Shown here: positions 23,842-35,514 of the stretch, piece after piece | Layout: each line of letters begins with the position of its first letter | Position numbering within the stretch: the first letter of the stretch is position 1 | From: Epiperipatus broadwayi | Lineage: Eukaryota; Onychophora; Udeonychophora; Euonychophora; Peripatidae | Direction: 5' to 3' | DNA: 64,000 bases | Assembly: GCA_028023455.1 (NCBI GenBank) | Contig: JAQFVV010000029.1 | Location: 10,646,644-10,710,643 of the forward strand | The notes under the pieces: generated by a model | The model's database searches: none | What the model saw: the letters and a program-made list of their open reading frames with translations, nothing else | What the model was told of the DNA's origin: nothing | Translations under genes and position numbers: made by a program

Positions 23842-24439
23842 ATAAAATAAGAACCTAGAATAATAAGGGTTAATCATAATAAGAAGTAAAAATAAGAACA
23901 TTAATAAGGTGTGTAGAAGTAAATAGCCTAGAAATGTTTACAACAAAAATTAGATAAAAATGTTAACAAATGTTCTTTCTAATATTAACACAATATAACC
24001 AAATTTTATCTTATTGCCAATTCATACTCAAATGGTATTCATTTCCATAATATTTTATAACTCCTTATTTTTTCATATGCTTTTTCTTTTTTTAAAAAAA
24101 AAAATCATAAATTTACAAGTTAATAACAATTAACTGGATCTTTTAAACTTATCTTATAGGATATGAAGCCTTTTATAAATCCCTCGACCAAATGGATGCA
24201 TTAATGTAATGTTAAATATATATATATATATATGTGTGTGTGTGAATGTTCAAAATAAAATAACATTTTTAAAAAAATTAATTTTAATAACTATGGGGAT
24301 TGAAGGCTGCATTTCTTTAACTTGAAAGATAAATTTTTAATAATAAAGTCTATATACAACAGTCTTATTTCATATCAGACTCACAATATATTAGAACTTA
24401 TAACAATTTAACAAAACAGTAAATAATATACAGTATATA
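23842..24439. other. AT-rich spacer with (TA)n(TG)n
   Basis: Dinucleotide repeat at about 24218-24244. No gene. Confidence 0.45.
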
Positions 24440-27400
24440 TTTGCTGGTGGCAGAAAGGAGTTTGCTATTAACTAAAAGGAGACCTCTTGATTCCTTTTGG
24501 AGGCCTTAAAGGGACCAATCAGGGTAAATTCCTAATGTCCACTCCATACGTTCTTGTTATTGCAGCTGTTATTATTATTCATATAGTATACGAACATGGC
24601 TCTCCAACATGCATTAACCAGCGTGGTGAGTTTATTGACTTTTTACCTCTGAGTAAACACCATGGTCTTTCTTCTCAGTTGCCTGATAAGGCAGAATGAA
24701 TATATGTGTAAATGATAAATATTTTTCCAATAGATAGTCCTTATTCCTAGGAGACTGTAAAGTCACCAACCAAGGCAGCGGTTGGTGGCAAAGATGGAAG
24801 GAGTTAAAAATCCCTGATTGCAAACCCAGACTGCCATTTGATGATGACTTTTTATTTAGGTACTTACAACTGCAGATCACTTTCAAGTGAAGGAAGATTG
24901 CATGAATTAAAAGAACTGTCTTATATTAAATGGGACATTATTGGACTTTGTGAAGTTAGAAGAAAGGGTGAAGAGACAATTGATTTAAAAAGTGGACATG
25001 GACTCTACTTTAAAGGCGCAAATATTGGAAATACAAGTGGAGTAGGATTTATTATAAATAAAAAGTGAAGAACAACATTATGGAGATTGATGGTATATTG
25101 GATAGAATGGCAAGATTAGTTATACAACTTAATAGCAGATACCAAATGCAGATAATTTACGTTTATGCCCTAACAAGTTCTCATTGTGATGAAGTAGTAA
25201 AAGATTTTTATATGGATGTATAAAAGGCTTTTGCTAATACTAAACAACATTTTAAATTGTTATGGGAAACTTTAATGCTAGAATTGGTAAACAAATGAAA
25301 GATGAAAGTGTTGTAGGTAATTTTGGTTATGGTAGTAGAAATGAAAGAGGATATAAACTTATGGAGTTTCCAGAAAAAGAAAAACTTTATATTATGAATT
25401 TTTGTTTTGCAAAAAATGTTAAAAGGAAATGAACATGGAAACATCCAAATGAAGGTACAGCAGAATTGGATTATATTTTGACTAACAGAAATACTTATTT
25501 CAATATTGTAATGTTCTTAATAAATTTAACACAGGAAGTAATCATTGATTAGTAATATGTAAGTTTTGCCTTGTTTAATAACAATTATGTGCTAGCATAA
25601 GAGATGGTGATCATGTGATGTTTAGTGGTTTAAGATGTAAGATGCATGTTAATGCAAAACTAGAAAGACAAAAATTATTTTTAAAAAAACAATATTTACA
25701 GTTGATATTCCTAATCTTCAGAAACATTCTAATGAATTTAAATTAGAACTTACAAATCGGTTTCAAGTATTAGTAGATTTTGAACATGATTCATATTTGA
25801 ATGAAATTAATAAGAAAATAACTGATACACTTTAAAAAATTGCAACAAAGATAGCTGTTAGAAAGAAGCAGCAATTGACCAATAAAATTTCTACTGAGAC
25901 TAGAGAATTTATGAAGAAAAGAAGGAATATGAAGATATACAAAAATAATGCATTAAAAAGGATTGAATATCTAAAATATTGTAAAATAGTGCGGAACAGA
26001 ATTGAAAATGATATAAAAAAGTATAAATGTGAACTAGCAAGGAAAGATGTAGAAGAGAATAAAAGTCTCAAGAGTGTAAAACAACATTTTGGTATTGGTA
26101 GAAAATTTATATCTGCAATAAGAAAAAAAGATGAATTATTACTAAAAAAAGAGATGACATCATGAAATGGGTAAAAAACTTCTATCAAGAATTATATAGT
26201 AATAAAGGACAAGTAGCTCCTATATCTGTTACATCTTCTGAATTGCCCAGAATTTTAAATGAAGAAGTGAGACATGCAATTAAATTTATGAAGAAAGGAA
26301 AAGCTCCAGGTAATGATAGAATTTATAATTGATATATTAAAAGAAGCAGGTGAAGAAATAGAAAACATTTTAGCAAAGTTATATACCAAATGTCTAAATA
26401 TACCAGATGATTGGAAGAATGCAGTTTTAATATTAATATTTAAAAAAGGTGATAAAGAAGATATTAGAAATTACAGATCTATCAACCTTTTATCAGTTTT
26501 GTACAAAATTTTTACCAAGATAATTACAACTCGTCTACAGAGAACATTGGATTTTCATCAATGAAGAGAACAACCTGGATTTAAAAGTGGTTTTAGTATA
26601 ATTGTCATATCCAGATATTGAGAGAAGTTATAGAAAGGACAAATGAATATGAGTTGTCATTATGTTTTGGATTTGTAGATTATGAAAAGGCATTTGATTC
26701 TATATACATTTCTCCAGTGATTAAAGCATTGGGTTATTAAGATATAGATCCAGGATATTGTCATATTTTGACAAATATTTATAAAAATGCAACAGCAACA
26801 ATTAGATTACATAATGATACTAGGAAAGTCAACATTGAAAAGAGTGTAAGACAGGGTGACTCCATATCTCCAAAATGTTTTACAGCAGTGCTGCAAGAAG
26901 TATTTTGTGAATTAAAATGGGAAGTTAAAGGAGTGAAAGTAAATGGAGATTATTTAAGTCATTTAGATTTTTCAGATGATGTAGTTGTTTTTGCAAATAA
27001 TGCTTTAGAGCTGCAGGAAATGTTGCAGGAGTTAGCAGATGAAAGTAGGACTAAAGATAAATGTTAAAAAGACTAAAGTAATGTTCAATGAATTTTCTCA
27101 AAATATGAAAATAAAGATTGATTATGATGAGTTAGAAGAAGTTAACAGTTACAAATAGCTTGGTCAGATTATTAAAACAGATAGAAATATAATGGATGAA
27201 ATTAATCGTAGAATTGAACTTGATTGGAGTACTTTTGGTAGAAATAACTTGATACTAAAAGGAAATATTCCTATGTGTTTGAAAAGGAAGGTTTTTAATA
27301 AATGTATTTTACCAGTTCTTATTTATGGATCTGAGACTTGGACACTTAATAGAAGAGCAATGCAGATACTTCAGACCACTGAAAGAAGTATAGAGAGATA

Positions 27401-27660
27401 CATATTGTAACAAGAAGAGATCGAAAATGCAATATATGGGGAAGAGAACAAACAGGTGTTACTGACCTCATTGAAAAAATTAAAAGACTGAAGTAGAGAT
27501 GGGCTGGACATATTGCTAGAAGAGACCACATGTGAGATGGATGAATGAAATAAGAAAGTGTGCAGGAGTGATATGGAGAAAAGAAGCTAAAGATCGGAGT
27601 AGATGGATTGAACTTGGAGAGACTTCATCCGGCAGCGAATTTGTAATGGTTGATGATGAT
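24440..27660 (+). pseudogene. RTE-type LINE, near full length, broken (copy 2)
   Basis: Starts with about 400 bp of 5' UTR shared with copy 1. The endonuclease opens at about 24845 (TFYLGTYNCRSL, then WDIIGLCEVRRKGEE) and continues past a MGNFNARIGK-like box near 25262. The reverse transcriptase shows LILIFKKGDKEDIRNYRSIN (about 26440), FVDYEKAFDS (about 26670), RQGDSISPKCF (about 26850) and LDFSDDVVVF (about 26960-26990), the last being the catalytic box with both Asp present. A C-terminal segment (YGSETWTLNRR, about 27325) follows, and the 3' end carries the ttgatgatgat-type tail usual for RTE. Normally one ORF for target-primed integration; here at least six stops or frameshifts plus a 68-bp family A insertion at 25564. 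Confidence 0.85.
25564..25631 (-). mobile_element. Family A minimal copy A4 inside the RTE LINE
   Basis: 68 bp inserted into the RTE endonuclease region after the SDH-like box. On the minus strand it contains only the leader (accactaaacatcacatgatc...ataattgtt) joined to the family's inverted terminus (aaacaaggcaaaa). Flanks carry atgtaag at 25557-25563 and 25635-25641, extendable to 9 of 10 matches. It is the leader-to-inverted-3'-end junction seen in dimer copies, with nothing after it, so it postdates the dimer junction. Confidence 0.75.
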
Positions 27661-27664
27661 ATAT

Positions 27665-28725
27665 TTTCTAAGAATAGCTACTATTTTTTCTCGTAATTAT
27701 GGGATAGACATTTATTCCACTCCATTCCTCCTTTGTTTTATATTTGAAGATTAAATAATATTTTCATTGAAATTTTAACATGATGATAGACTGCATAAAA
27801 ATATCCTAAGGTAAATTCGATAGGATTAATCGATTTGCATATGCTTTTTTTTTTGTATATCGTTTTCAATTCTTAGTTCCCGTAAACAGAATATCTTTTT
27901 AAATTAAATAAATAATCGACATTTTATAAAACTTTTAATATAAAATAATAAACAATCAGTATTACTTTATTTTTAAAGACAATTAACTGTTCTAAGAATC
28001 AAAACTTAATTTGATTTTTTTTTTCTTTTGCTTTATGTTGAATAAATTTGCATTAATTAGATGAAACACAGTGATTATTATTAATATTTTTTATTAATAC
28101 AGTTTAATTAATACTGTTAGTAATGACAGTGAAAACGATAAAATAAGTATTATATCAATATAAGTATATATTTGTACAATTTCATGTTATTCAAAAGCAT
28201 ACAAGTAAGATAAATTAATAAATAGAGAAGATAAAAAATGGCGGTATTACATAAGCAAAATAAGATACATTATGATGTCATTGGGAACAGAGGTTAAAAA
28301 GAAGTGTTGCCTTTTAATATGCTTAAATAATTTGACACTACAAATTTGGTATTGCCTAAAGTGAGATAACCTTGGCCTATATCCCACTCACTATTTTACA
28401 GAATAGAAATATATTTTATTAAAAAAAGAAACTACCTTAAGATGCAATTAAAATACATTGCATGAAATCTTTTTTTTTAATGGCTACTAATTATATAAAC
28501 ATTTATATATAACAATTTAACATGATAAGCTGATATATTTCCCCAATGAAAAAGTGACATGGATTAAGTATAATTTTTAATTAATCTAAATATTCAGATA
28601 TATAACATAATATAGTTTAATAATGTGAGTTTATATAGGCAGATGTCTCAATCAGGAGTAAGGAAAGAAGGAGTGATTGCATTTTATTGTAACAATTAAA
28701 ACTTCTACTTCTAAACAATGTGGTA
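27665..28725. other. AT-rich spacer
   Basis: No gene or repeat recognised beyond poly-T/poly-A tracts. Confidence 0.45.
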
Positions 28726-28730
28726 TATTC

Positions 28731-29053
<323 letters not shown>

Positions 29054-29114
29054 AGTACTTTAAAACATCACAGGATCACTATCTTCCATGCTTGCTCATA
29101 ACTGTTGTTATAAT

Positions 29115-29419
29115 AGGCAAAACTCTCTCCATACAGTAGTGCCACTCTAAGCAAGATAGAGTAATCAATGGATGCCAGAAGGCTTGTGCATAAAATCCCT
29201 ATCTAGTGCCTACTCATCCAATATCCCCAAACTAGTTTCTGGCTTATGGCCTTCGTCAGATCGAAGACTCCTCACTGACGAAGGCCATAAGCCAGAAATT
29301 AGTTTGGGGATATTGGATGAGTAGGCATTAGATAGGGATTTTATGCACAAGCCTTCTGGTATCCATTGATTACTCTGTCTTGCTTAGAGTGGCACTACTG
29401 TATGGAGAGAGTTTTGCCT
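29115..29419 (+). mobile_element. Family A near-perfect palindrome, copy A5
   Basis: Arms of about 145 bp (aggcaaaactctctccatac... against ...gtatggagagagttttgcct) are nearly identical, with a loop of about 15-20 nt near 29265-29278. It has no leader. It sits in AAT sequence: the array ends 60 bp to the left and four AAT units follow directly, so a target duplication cannot be told from the repeat. Ribozyme sequence is present in both arms. The left is cut at the loop, and the right (about 29265-29325) has GAAATTAGTT instead of GAAACTAGTC. Confidence 0.8.
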
Positions 29420-29454
29420 ATAATAATAATAATAATAATACTTGTGTGACTTTA

Positions 29455-29560
29455 TTGCTCCAGAGTTCATAAGAAGTTTGAGAACTGGAAAAGACAGACT
29501 AAAGTGTATACCATTGACTTTGATACCAAGAATCCACCACTCAACCATTGCCTTAAACCA
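29455..29560 (-). repeat. Family G tRNA-like SINE fragment
   Basis: Contains 'gagttcataagaagtttgag', shared with 55685 and, more distantly, 30845. A tRNA-like segment follows on the minus strand. Weak and diverged. Confidence 0.35.
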
Positions 29561-30834
29561 TGCAAAGCAATTGTTTTAATGAAATATTGGCCAAATTAAA
29601 TATATTTTGGTACTTTTTAACAAAAATACTTTTAAAAATGATTTGTTTAGTACTCTAATTAACTTAAAATATTTTTTGAATTAGAAAAAATAAAAATCTT
29701 TTGAATTATATGCAGTTATGTGCATGTATACCTACACAAGGAATGATAACTTTTTTTTGGTCAACATGATTATATTTATAAATATTAATGACAAACATAA
29801 TAATACCCTAGAATGCAACAGCACATTCGATAGTCAATAAGAGACTTAAAAAGGTTTATGAACTTTTTTTTCATTGTAATTACTAGTGCCTTTCCCGATT
29901 TGATGCAATGATAGAATGGAATACTCTGTAGCTCAAAATACATGAAATGTGACTACAGCTTCTGACTTTAGCTGTCAACTTGTGCAATACACAAAGAAGC
30001 TTCATTAATGGGGATGCCATGTCATTACAATAACTAATAAAATTTATATATAAATGAAAAGATTTCCGAATCATCCATTGTTAAAAACATGCTCTGATTG
30101 TAAATATTTTTTATTTGAATATGAAAAGATTTTACTTTTTTATTTAGTCTAGTGACAATTGTTTGAAATATATATTATACCATTGCATTAAACAGAACAC
30201 ATGAGCGGCCATGTCGCTGTGATAATTAATAAAATTTATATCTAAATGAAATTGTTTCAATTTCTGAATCCCTTTTATTTAAATAACCTAATTTATGTTT
30301 AAAAAATGATACCTTACTATTAATAATTTATTTAAAAATAAACTTATTTAAAAAATATTGCTTCATAATAATTATGGTAATTCTGCAGTATATCTGACAA
30401 CAGTTGCATAGTAGATCATTATATTTATGTCATATTTTATAAGAACCAGCATAGCATGTTTGATATAGCACAGTAGTAGAATGTGAGGCTCTGAATAAGG
30501 GATCCTGTTATTGATTCTGGTGTTGTCTTGAAGCTTTTTTTAAATACCAATAATATCTTTTTTCTTTTTAATACCAATATTATATTTTTTTAGTGCCAAT
30601 ATTATTATTTTTTCCTCGTATTTGGACTATTGCAGGCTTGTTATCTAGCTAAAACTCAGAATTGATTCATAATATTACTCAAATATATCTGAAAATTATT
30701 GATTTTGATTGTGGGCAGTTCAAATTCAAGGAAAACAGAAATAGTAAAAAACTGCAATTTTATTATGCATCAAAATATTTAATTATTAACAAATTTCATT
30801 ACATTGATATAAAACAAATGCTAATGGCTTTTTT
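29561..30834. other. AT-rich spacer
   Basis: No recognisable gene. A segment near 30440-30530 has a faint tRNA-like look but no clear A and B boxes. Confidence 0.4.
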
Positions 30835-30945
30835 GTTTGGGAATTTATGAGTTTGAGAACCAGAACTGCTAGTGCTAGAATTGAACCTAAGACCTACCAC
30901 TGCCAAGTCAGATATTCTACCAAGTGTGCCAACTGCACAGGGTAT
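30835..30945 (-). repeat. Family G tRNA-like SINE copy
   Basis: On the minus strand: an A-box-like TTGGCACACTTGGTAGAAT, then a B-box-like GGTTCAATTCT about 35 nt later, followed by the shared end near 30842. Spacing fits a tRNA-derived RNA polymerase III promoter. No target duplication seen. Confidence 0.5.
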
Positions 30946-31695
30946 AGTGATATTATACAATCCACTTCTGTTGAATGTAATAATTATAACAAACATTAAA
31001 ATAAAATGCAGATACACATGATTTCTAATGTAAATGACAATGTATAATATATATAATAAAGTATATACATAATACCATTATGTCATTAACAATAAAATAA
31101 CAAGCACATAAAAAATTAAATTATAGTATAAATAGATTTTTGAATGAACATAACTGTTAATAGAAAATTTAAACAAGTTATGCATGAGAGATCCTGAATT
31201 AAACAAAAAGTAATAAGTTGTGAGAGAAACAAGAACAATTTTTAACTAATTAAGTGACATGCCAACCTTATTATATTTTTAGTAAGTCCAACAGGTCAAA
31301 TAAATTAGAAGTAGAGTTACTTATATAAGATTACATGTGCATATCAGGAAAAAAATTAGTTGAAAATTCTAATAGACAGGTAGTTAAGAATTTTTTTAAA
31401 GATGACTCTAGGAGTATGTTTCAGAATTATGCTATCAGTATTTACCATGTGGGGAGAAAATTTCTAGAAAGTATTTTGTGGCTTTCAAAGACAGAAGAGT
31501 TAATATCTCTGTCGTGTGTCAAAGCCTGATGTTCTTAAGAGACAGCTGTTTAAAATCTGATTGGCTGTCTGGGAAATAACTGTTTACGCATGTGAAAGAT
31601 TAGCAAATTTTCATTTATTATCAATTTAAATAGAAAGATAAGAGTGTAAATAATTATAATTTTTTAACTATAGAATTCATTTTATTTTAATTTAT
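30946..31695. other. AT-rich spacer
   Basis: No supported feature. Confidence 0.4.
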
Positions 31696-31699
31696 TTAT

Positions 31700-32385
31700 T
31701 TATTTATGAGCTTGTAAAATATCATTTTCTCCATTTATTTTGGGTTCATTAATAATAGGTTTATATTTTCTAAATAATATAGGTATAATTTGATGAAAGT
31801 GTAGTCGGATGGGTGAGAATCCAGTAGATTCATTTAAACTCCAATTGATATAGTCTACTACACGTTTTGTCTGCTTTACCCAACCCTTGTGCTCCTCTTC
31901 TAAATAGGTCCTAAACAAACGTCCAAGCTCCCGCATAATACGTTCGCATGGATTTGATTGTGGATTCCTAATAGAGATTAGCACATGTTTTATTTTTGAT
32001 ATATTTACCCATTTCTTCCATTCCTTAGATAGAAAAGGTGTACCATGATCAGTTAGTATGGTTTTCGGCTTTCCTATCATTGGAAATTGGAGAGTACTCA
32101 ATACTTTGATTGTATGTTTAGCATTGGCTTGGGGTATCGGGTAAGCAGCAACATATTTGGAAAAGAGATCATAAGTGACTAATAAATATTTTTGTTTGTT
32201 GAATGGAGGCAAAGGCCCATAATAGTCAATTGCTAAGATCTCGTTTGGTCTTTCTGGAATGATAGAATTAATTGAATTAATATAATTTTGGTTTACTGAC
32301 TTAGCTCTTAAGCAAATTAGACAATCCTGGAGTGATTTCAAGATGTCTTTATACATTTTTGTCCACTCACATACAAGTTGTGGTG
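31700..32385 (-). pseudogene. Ty3-type LTR retrotransposon integrase, fragment
   Basis: A 218-codon open frame on the minus strand (32356-31700) encodes an integrase core (rve fold) that would join element DNA to the host chromosome. It begins with the end of the HHCC zinc region (WTKMYKDILKS then CLICLRAK). The catalytic triad is all present: Asp in LAIDYYGPLPP (about residue 43), Asp in ILTDHGTPF (about residue 102), and Glu in NPCERIMRELG (about residue 138). A C-terminal tail (INWSLNESTGFSP) is present. The frame can be read upstream to about 32385, where homology stops, so reverse transcriptase, RNase H and the zinc His residues are lost. No LTRs are adjacent. It is the best-preserved catalytic core in the window. 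No host function is implied. Confidence 0.85.
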
Positions 32386-32399
32386 TTGCATTATATTAC

Positions 32400-32845
32400 C
32401 AGCTTTTTAAAGGACTAACGCATCACTATATATCTAGCCAATTAATTTGTGGCCTTTATCTCCAAACTAAAAATAGATAGAAATTCATTTACTATTATTG
32501 AGTTTTTAGTGGCATTGCTTATAGATTATCTGTCTCTATCTATGATATGAGAAAATTTTAGCATGTTGCTTCATCTCAGAATTGTTTCCAGTTTGTGGTT
32601 TTGGAGGGAGATACACTAATCATCATGGATCTATCGTAGACATTGCAATTGAAATTTCAAATAATGACAGCTGAATTACACAAATCGAATAATTTTAACT
32701 ACAATGGAGTAATTGTGGCAAAACAATTTTTTATTCAAGAGTTAATTTAGACAATTTTTTTTTTTAAAAAAGAAAATCTCAAATTAATTCTTTTACATTT
32801 TGTAGGTCAAAGTAATAAAATAAAGCTTGTTGGATACAAATACTG
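32400..32845. other. AT-rich spacer
   Basis: No supported feature between the integrase and the RTE fragment. Confidence 0.4.
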
Positions 32846-32849
32846 TATC

Positions 32850-33047
32850 ATTATTCATCATCAGATAAACATTAATATTTGGACACTTAACAAAAAAACA
32901 ATTCACAGACTTCAGATCACTCAACAGCATACAAAGAGATATATGATAGAAATAATTAGAAGGAATCAAGAGCAAAATATTTTAATGGGAACAAACAGAC
33001 ATCATTGAAAGAATTAAGAGATTTAAATGGAGCTGAACTGGACATAT
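32850..33047 (+). pseudogene. RTE LINE C-terminal fragment
   Basis: Reads TWTLNKKTIHRLQITQQHTK, then a frame with RRNQEQNI and finally ELDI, matching copy 2 at about 27330-27510 (TWTLNRRAMQILQTTERS...). Homology is cut exactly where the LTR-like element starts at 33048. The downstream RTE end does not resume after 34640, so the two sides have been rearranged. Confidence 0.7.
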
Positions 33048-33764
33048 TGTTTTAGATCGTGCGCTGATAGCTGTGGAATTTAATTAAGGCATTGACGTAA
33101 TGGCGATCGACTATTCCAAGAGATATTTGCTAAAATTGCAAATATTTCTGGATAAGAGACGATACCTTATTGGATGGTGTATCCATTGCTACAGTTGTCA
33201 GCAAGCAATAAAAGACAGTGTAATAACTACGCAGTGTAGTAGAGAGCACGCAGTTCAGTAGCAGTAATTAGAGGACAACTCCAGTAGAGAGCAGTCACGC
33301 AGTTTGAGTCAAGCAGTATTAGAGTAGATGTCTAGTAGTTTTTGAGTAGAGATATCTCGCATTAGTGCTGGTGGTTAATGACCAGCACCCAGTGGAAATG
33401 TAGTTCACGGGTGTAGCTGAAAGAGACCGCAGCGGAGATATTCAGAATGTTCATTGGAGAGCTTCATTGCAGACCAATTTGTTGGAGAGCATTTGTTGCA
33501 GACCAATTCGTTGGAGAGCATTCGTTGCAGACCAATTCAGTGGAGAGATGGCAGACCAATTCATTGGAAAGCATTCGTTGCAGACCAATTCGTTGGAGAG
33601 CATTCATTGCAGACCAATTCATTGGAGAGCATTCGTTGCAGACCAATTCGTTGGAGAGCACTTGTTGAAAAAGAACAGCATGGGAATTGTATAACGTTAT
33701 TTGCTGACCGCACAATATGACTTGCAGTTATAACATTGGCACAGTCGTAAGTGCGGATATAACA
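33048..33764 (+). repeat. Left LTR of the TRIM-like element
   Basis: Carries a candidate polyadenylation signal (aataaaag, about 33208) and a 29-bp minisatellite at about 33449-33672. Overlapping open frames on both strands across the minisatellite are produced by the 29-bp period and are not genes. Confidence 0.75.
33449..33672 (+). repeat. 29-bp minisatellite with CCAAT motifs (left LTR)
   Basis: About eight units of gttggagagcattcgttgcagaccaattc, one shortened. Each unit junction makes CCAAT followed by GTTGG or ATTGG, so CCAAT-type boxes recur on both strands. Promoter or enhancer use is inferred only. Confidence 0.85.
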
Positions 33765-33984
33765 TTGGTGCAGTCGTAAGTGCAGATATAACATTGGTGC
33801 AGTCGCATTGGGAACCTGTAAGTAGCAAATAAGTTTTGAATTACATGTTTAGCCGTTTACATGATGAAACATCAAGGAATTGCAACAAGGGTTTTTCTGG
33901 AGTGGAGGGAGGTGTGTAGTGTTTTGTAAAAAATGGTGGACATGTTTGTGCACTCCAGAAAAAACTAGAATGTATTCGAGAGGT
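33765..33984 (+). other. TRIM interior with primer-binding site and hairpin
   Basis: Begins with two further about 29-bp units of 'ttggtgcagtcgtaagtgcagatataaca' type, the second running into cattgggaacctg. Contains an inverted pair tttttctggagtg (about 33892) and cactccagaaaaa (about 33953) around a G/T-rich loop, a possible packaging-type stem. No clear polypurine tract beyond gagagg at the end. Confidence 0.55.
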
Positions 33985-34640
33985 TGTTTTAGATCGTGCG
34001 CTGATAGCTGTGGAATTTAATTAAGGCATTGACGTAATGGCGATCGACTATTCCAAGAGATATTTGCTGATTGCAAATATTTCTGGATAAGAGACAATAC
34101 CTTATTGGACGGTGTATTAATTGCTACAGTTATCAGCAAGCAATAAAAGACAGTGTAATAACTACAGTGTAGTAAAGAGCATGCAGTTCAGTAGCAGTAA
34201 TTAGAGGACAACTCCAGTAGAGAGCAGTCATGCAGTTTGAGTCAAGCAGTCTTAGAGTAGACGTCTAGTAGTTTTTGAGTAGAGATATCTCGCGTTAGTG
34301 CTGGTGGTTAATGACCAGTGTCCAGTGGAAATGTAGTTCACGGGAGTAGCTGAAAGAGACCGCAGAGGATATATTCAGAATGTTCGTTGGAAAGCTTCAT
34401 TGCAGACCCAATTCATTGGAGAGCATTCATTGCAGACCAATTCAGCAGAGAGATGGCAGACCAATTTGTTGGAGAACATTCATTGCAGACCAATTCGTTG
34501 GAGAGCATTTGTTGCAGACCGATTTGTTGGAGAGCACTCGTTGGAAAAGAACAGCGTGGGAATTGTAAAACATTATTTGCTGACCGCATAGTATGACTTG
34601 CAGTTATAACATTTGCACAGTCGTAAGTGCGGATATAACA
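33985..34640 (+). repeat. Right LTR of the TRIM-like element
   Basis: Matches the left LTR closely, with fewer 29-bp units (about six, 34383-34555). It ends GGATATAACA at 34640, after which homology stops. Confidence 0.75.
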
Positions 34641-35416
34641 CTAATTGACTATAGCTATTCATTAGTAAAGCCCCTACTAATTAAATATATTAGATTTTAG
34701 TATGGGAATGTCTCTCGTATTTAAGTTGTTTATGTATATATGTTTAAGTCCATGAGTCTTATTGTTTTCTCCGATTTTTTAGCGGGCCGGATTAAGAATT
34801 AATTCTCATGTGCCATCATTGTTATGTTGTCCTTTAGGTGTTTGACCTGGGGATTGGAGAGGGGGTTCGAATCCAGGCTAATCCCTGACTTAAATCTCAG
34901 GCTTGACTGGGTTTGAAGTATATTTTGTGAGTTCCAGCTCGTGTTAGATGGATAAACATGTTTTGACCGGTATAATATAGACATATTCCAATAACTGGTA
35001 GTAATAGATGTTAAACTATATTCTGACTTCATACACAAGGCCAAAAATTAATTATTATCAAAGCAGAATCTAAATATGATGTCATTTTTCCATATTTCAA
35101 TATTCTTTTGTCAATTAAAAAAAAAAGCTATCAGTTTCCATGTTTTATTAGGTTGTACTGATTCTTCTGGTTGATCTAAAGTAACTTGATAACAATCTTC
35201 CATTGTTATTGTCATGCTCAATTTTGAAGTCAAAGCTTCTATAGTAATTTTAACAGAAGTCAAGGAATTAAATATTTGTTTAGTTGCATCTGTGTTTTCT
35301 CACAGGCATCATATTCACTACCAATAAAGCTTTTTTTTTTTTTTTGATGAGAAAAATTTTAAAAATTATTCCACGTAATGTGTAAATGGTTCCTCCTTGT
35401 GTGAAAACTATTTTTT
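34641..35416. other. Spacer with one B-box-like sequence
   Basis: gggttcgaatcc at about 34862 matches a polymerase III B box, but no convincing A box or repeat partner was found. The rest is AT-rich with a poly-T run near 35330. Confidence 0.35.
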
Positions 35417-35514
35417 CCCATGTGTCATAGCATCAGCCGGGAAGTGAACCCGCTAACCCGGAACAATTGCTTGTAAAGCAGCTGTCGCTAACCTCTCGAC
35501 CACCGATACTTGAT
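35417..35514 (-). repeat. Family D short tRNA-derived SINE, copy 2
   Basis: Minus strand: GGTGGTCGAGAGGTTAGCGA (A-box region), a hairpin GCTGCTTTACAAGCAATTG like an anticodon arm, GGGTTCACTTCCC (B box), then GATGCTATGACACATG and an A-rich end. About 95 nt in all. No exact flanking duplication found. Confidence 0.75.

Larger units (their letters stand above)
33048..34640 (+). mobile_element. TRIM-like miniature LTR retrotransposon
   Basis: Two long direct repeats, 33048-33764 and 33985-34640, both beginning TGTTTTAGATCG and ending GGATATAACA (TGTT...AACA, the expected LTR ends), enclose only about 220 bp. Directly after the first repeat is ttggtgcagtcg, a plausible primer-binding site resembling a tRNA 3' end complement. 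The interior has no gag or pol. This is the layout of terminal-repeat retrotransposons in miniature, which depend on a full element for proteins. The length difference between repeats comes from internal 29-bp units. No clear 5-bp target duplication (catat against ctaat). Orientation is judged from the primer site. Confidence 0.75.

Noticed and set aside
29200-29340. CRISPR-like spaced repeats
   Set aside because: Eukaryotic inverted repeats; no regular direct repeats with unique spacers.
33447-33720. Several overlapping 70-90 codon frames on both strands encoding repeated QTNSLESI/RPIRWRAF-type peptides
   Set aside because: They are the 29-bp LTR minisatellite read in all frames; not genes.
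34862-34873. Isolated B-box gggttcgaatcc as a SINE or tRNA
   Set aside because: No A box at proper spacing and no second copy noticed.
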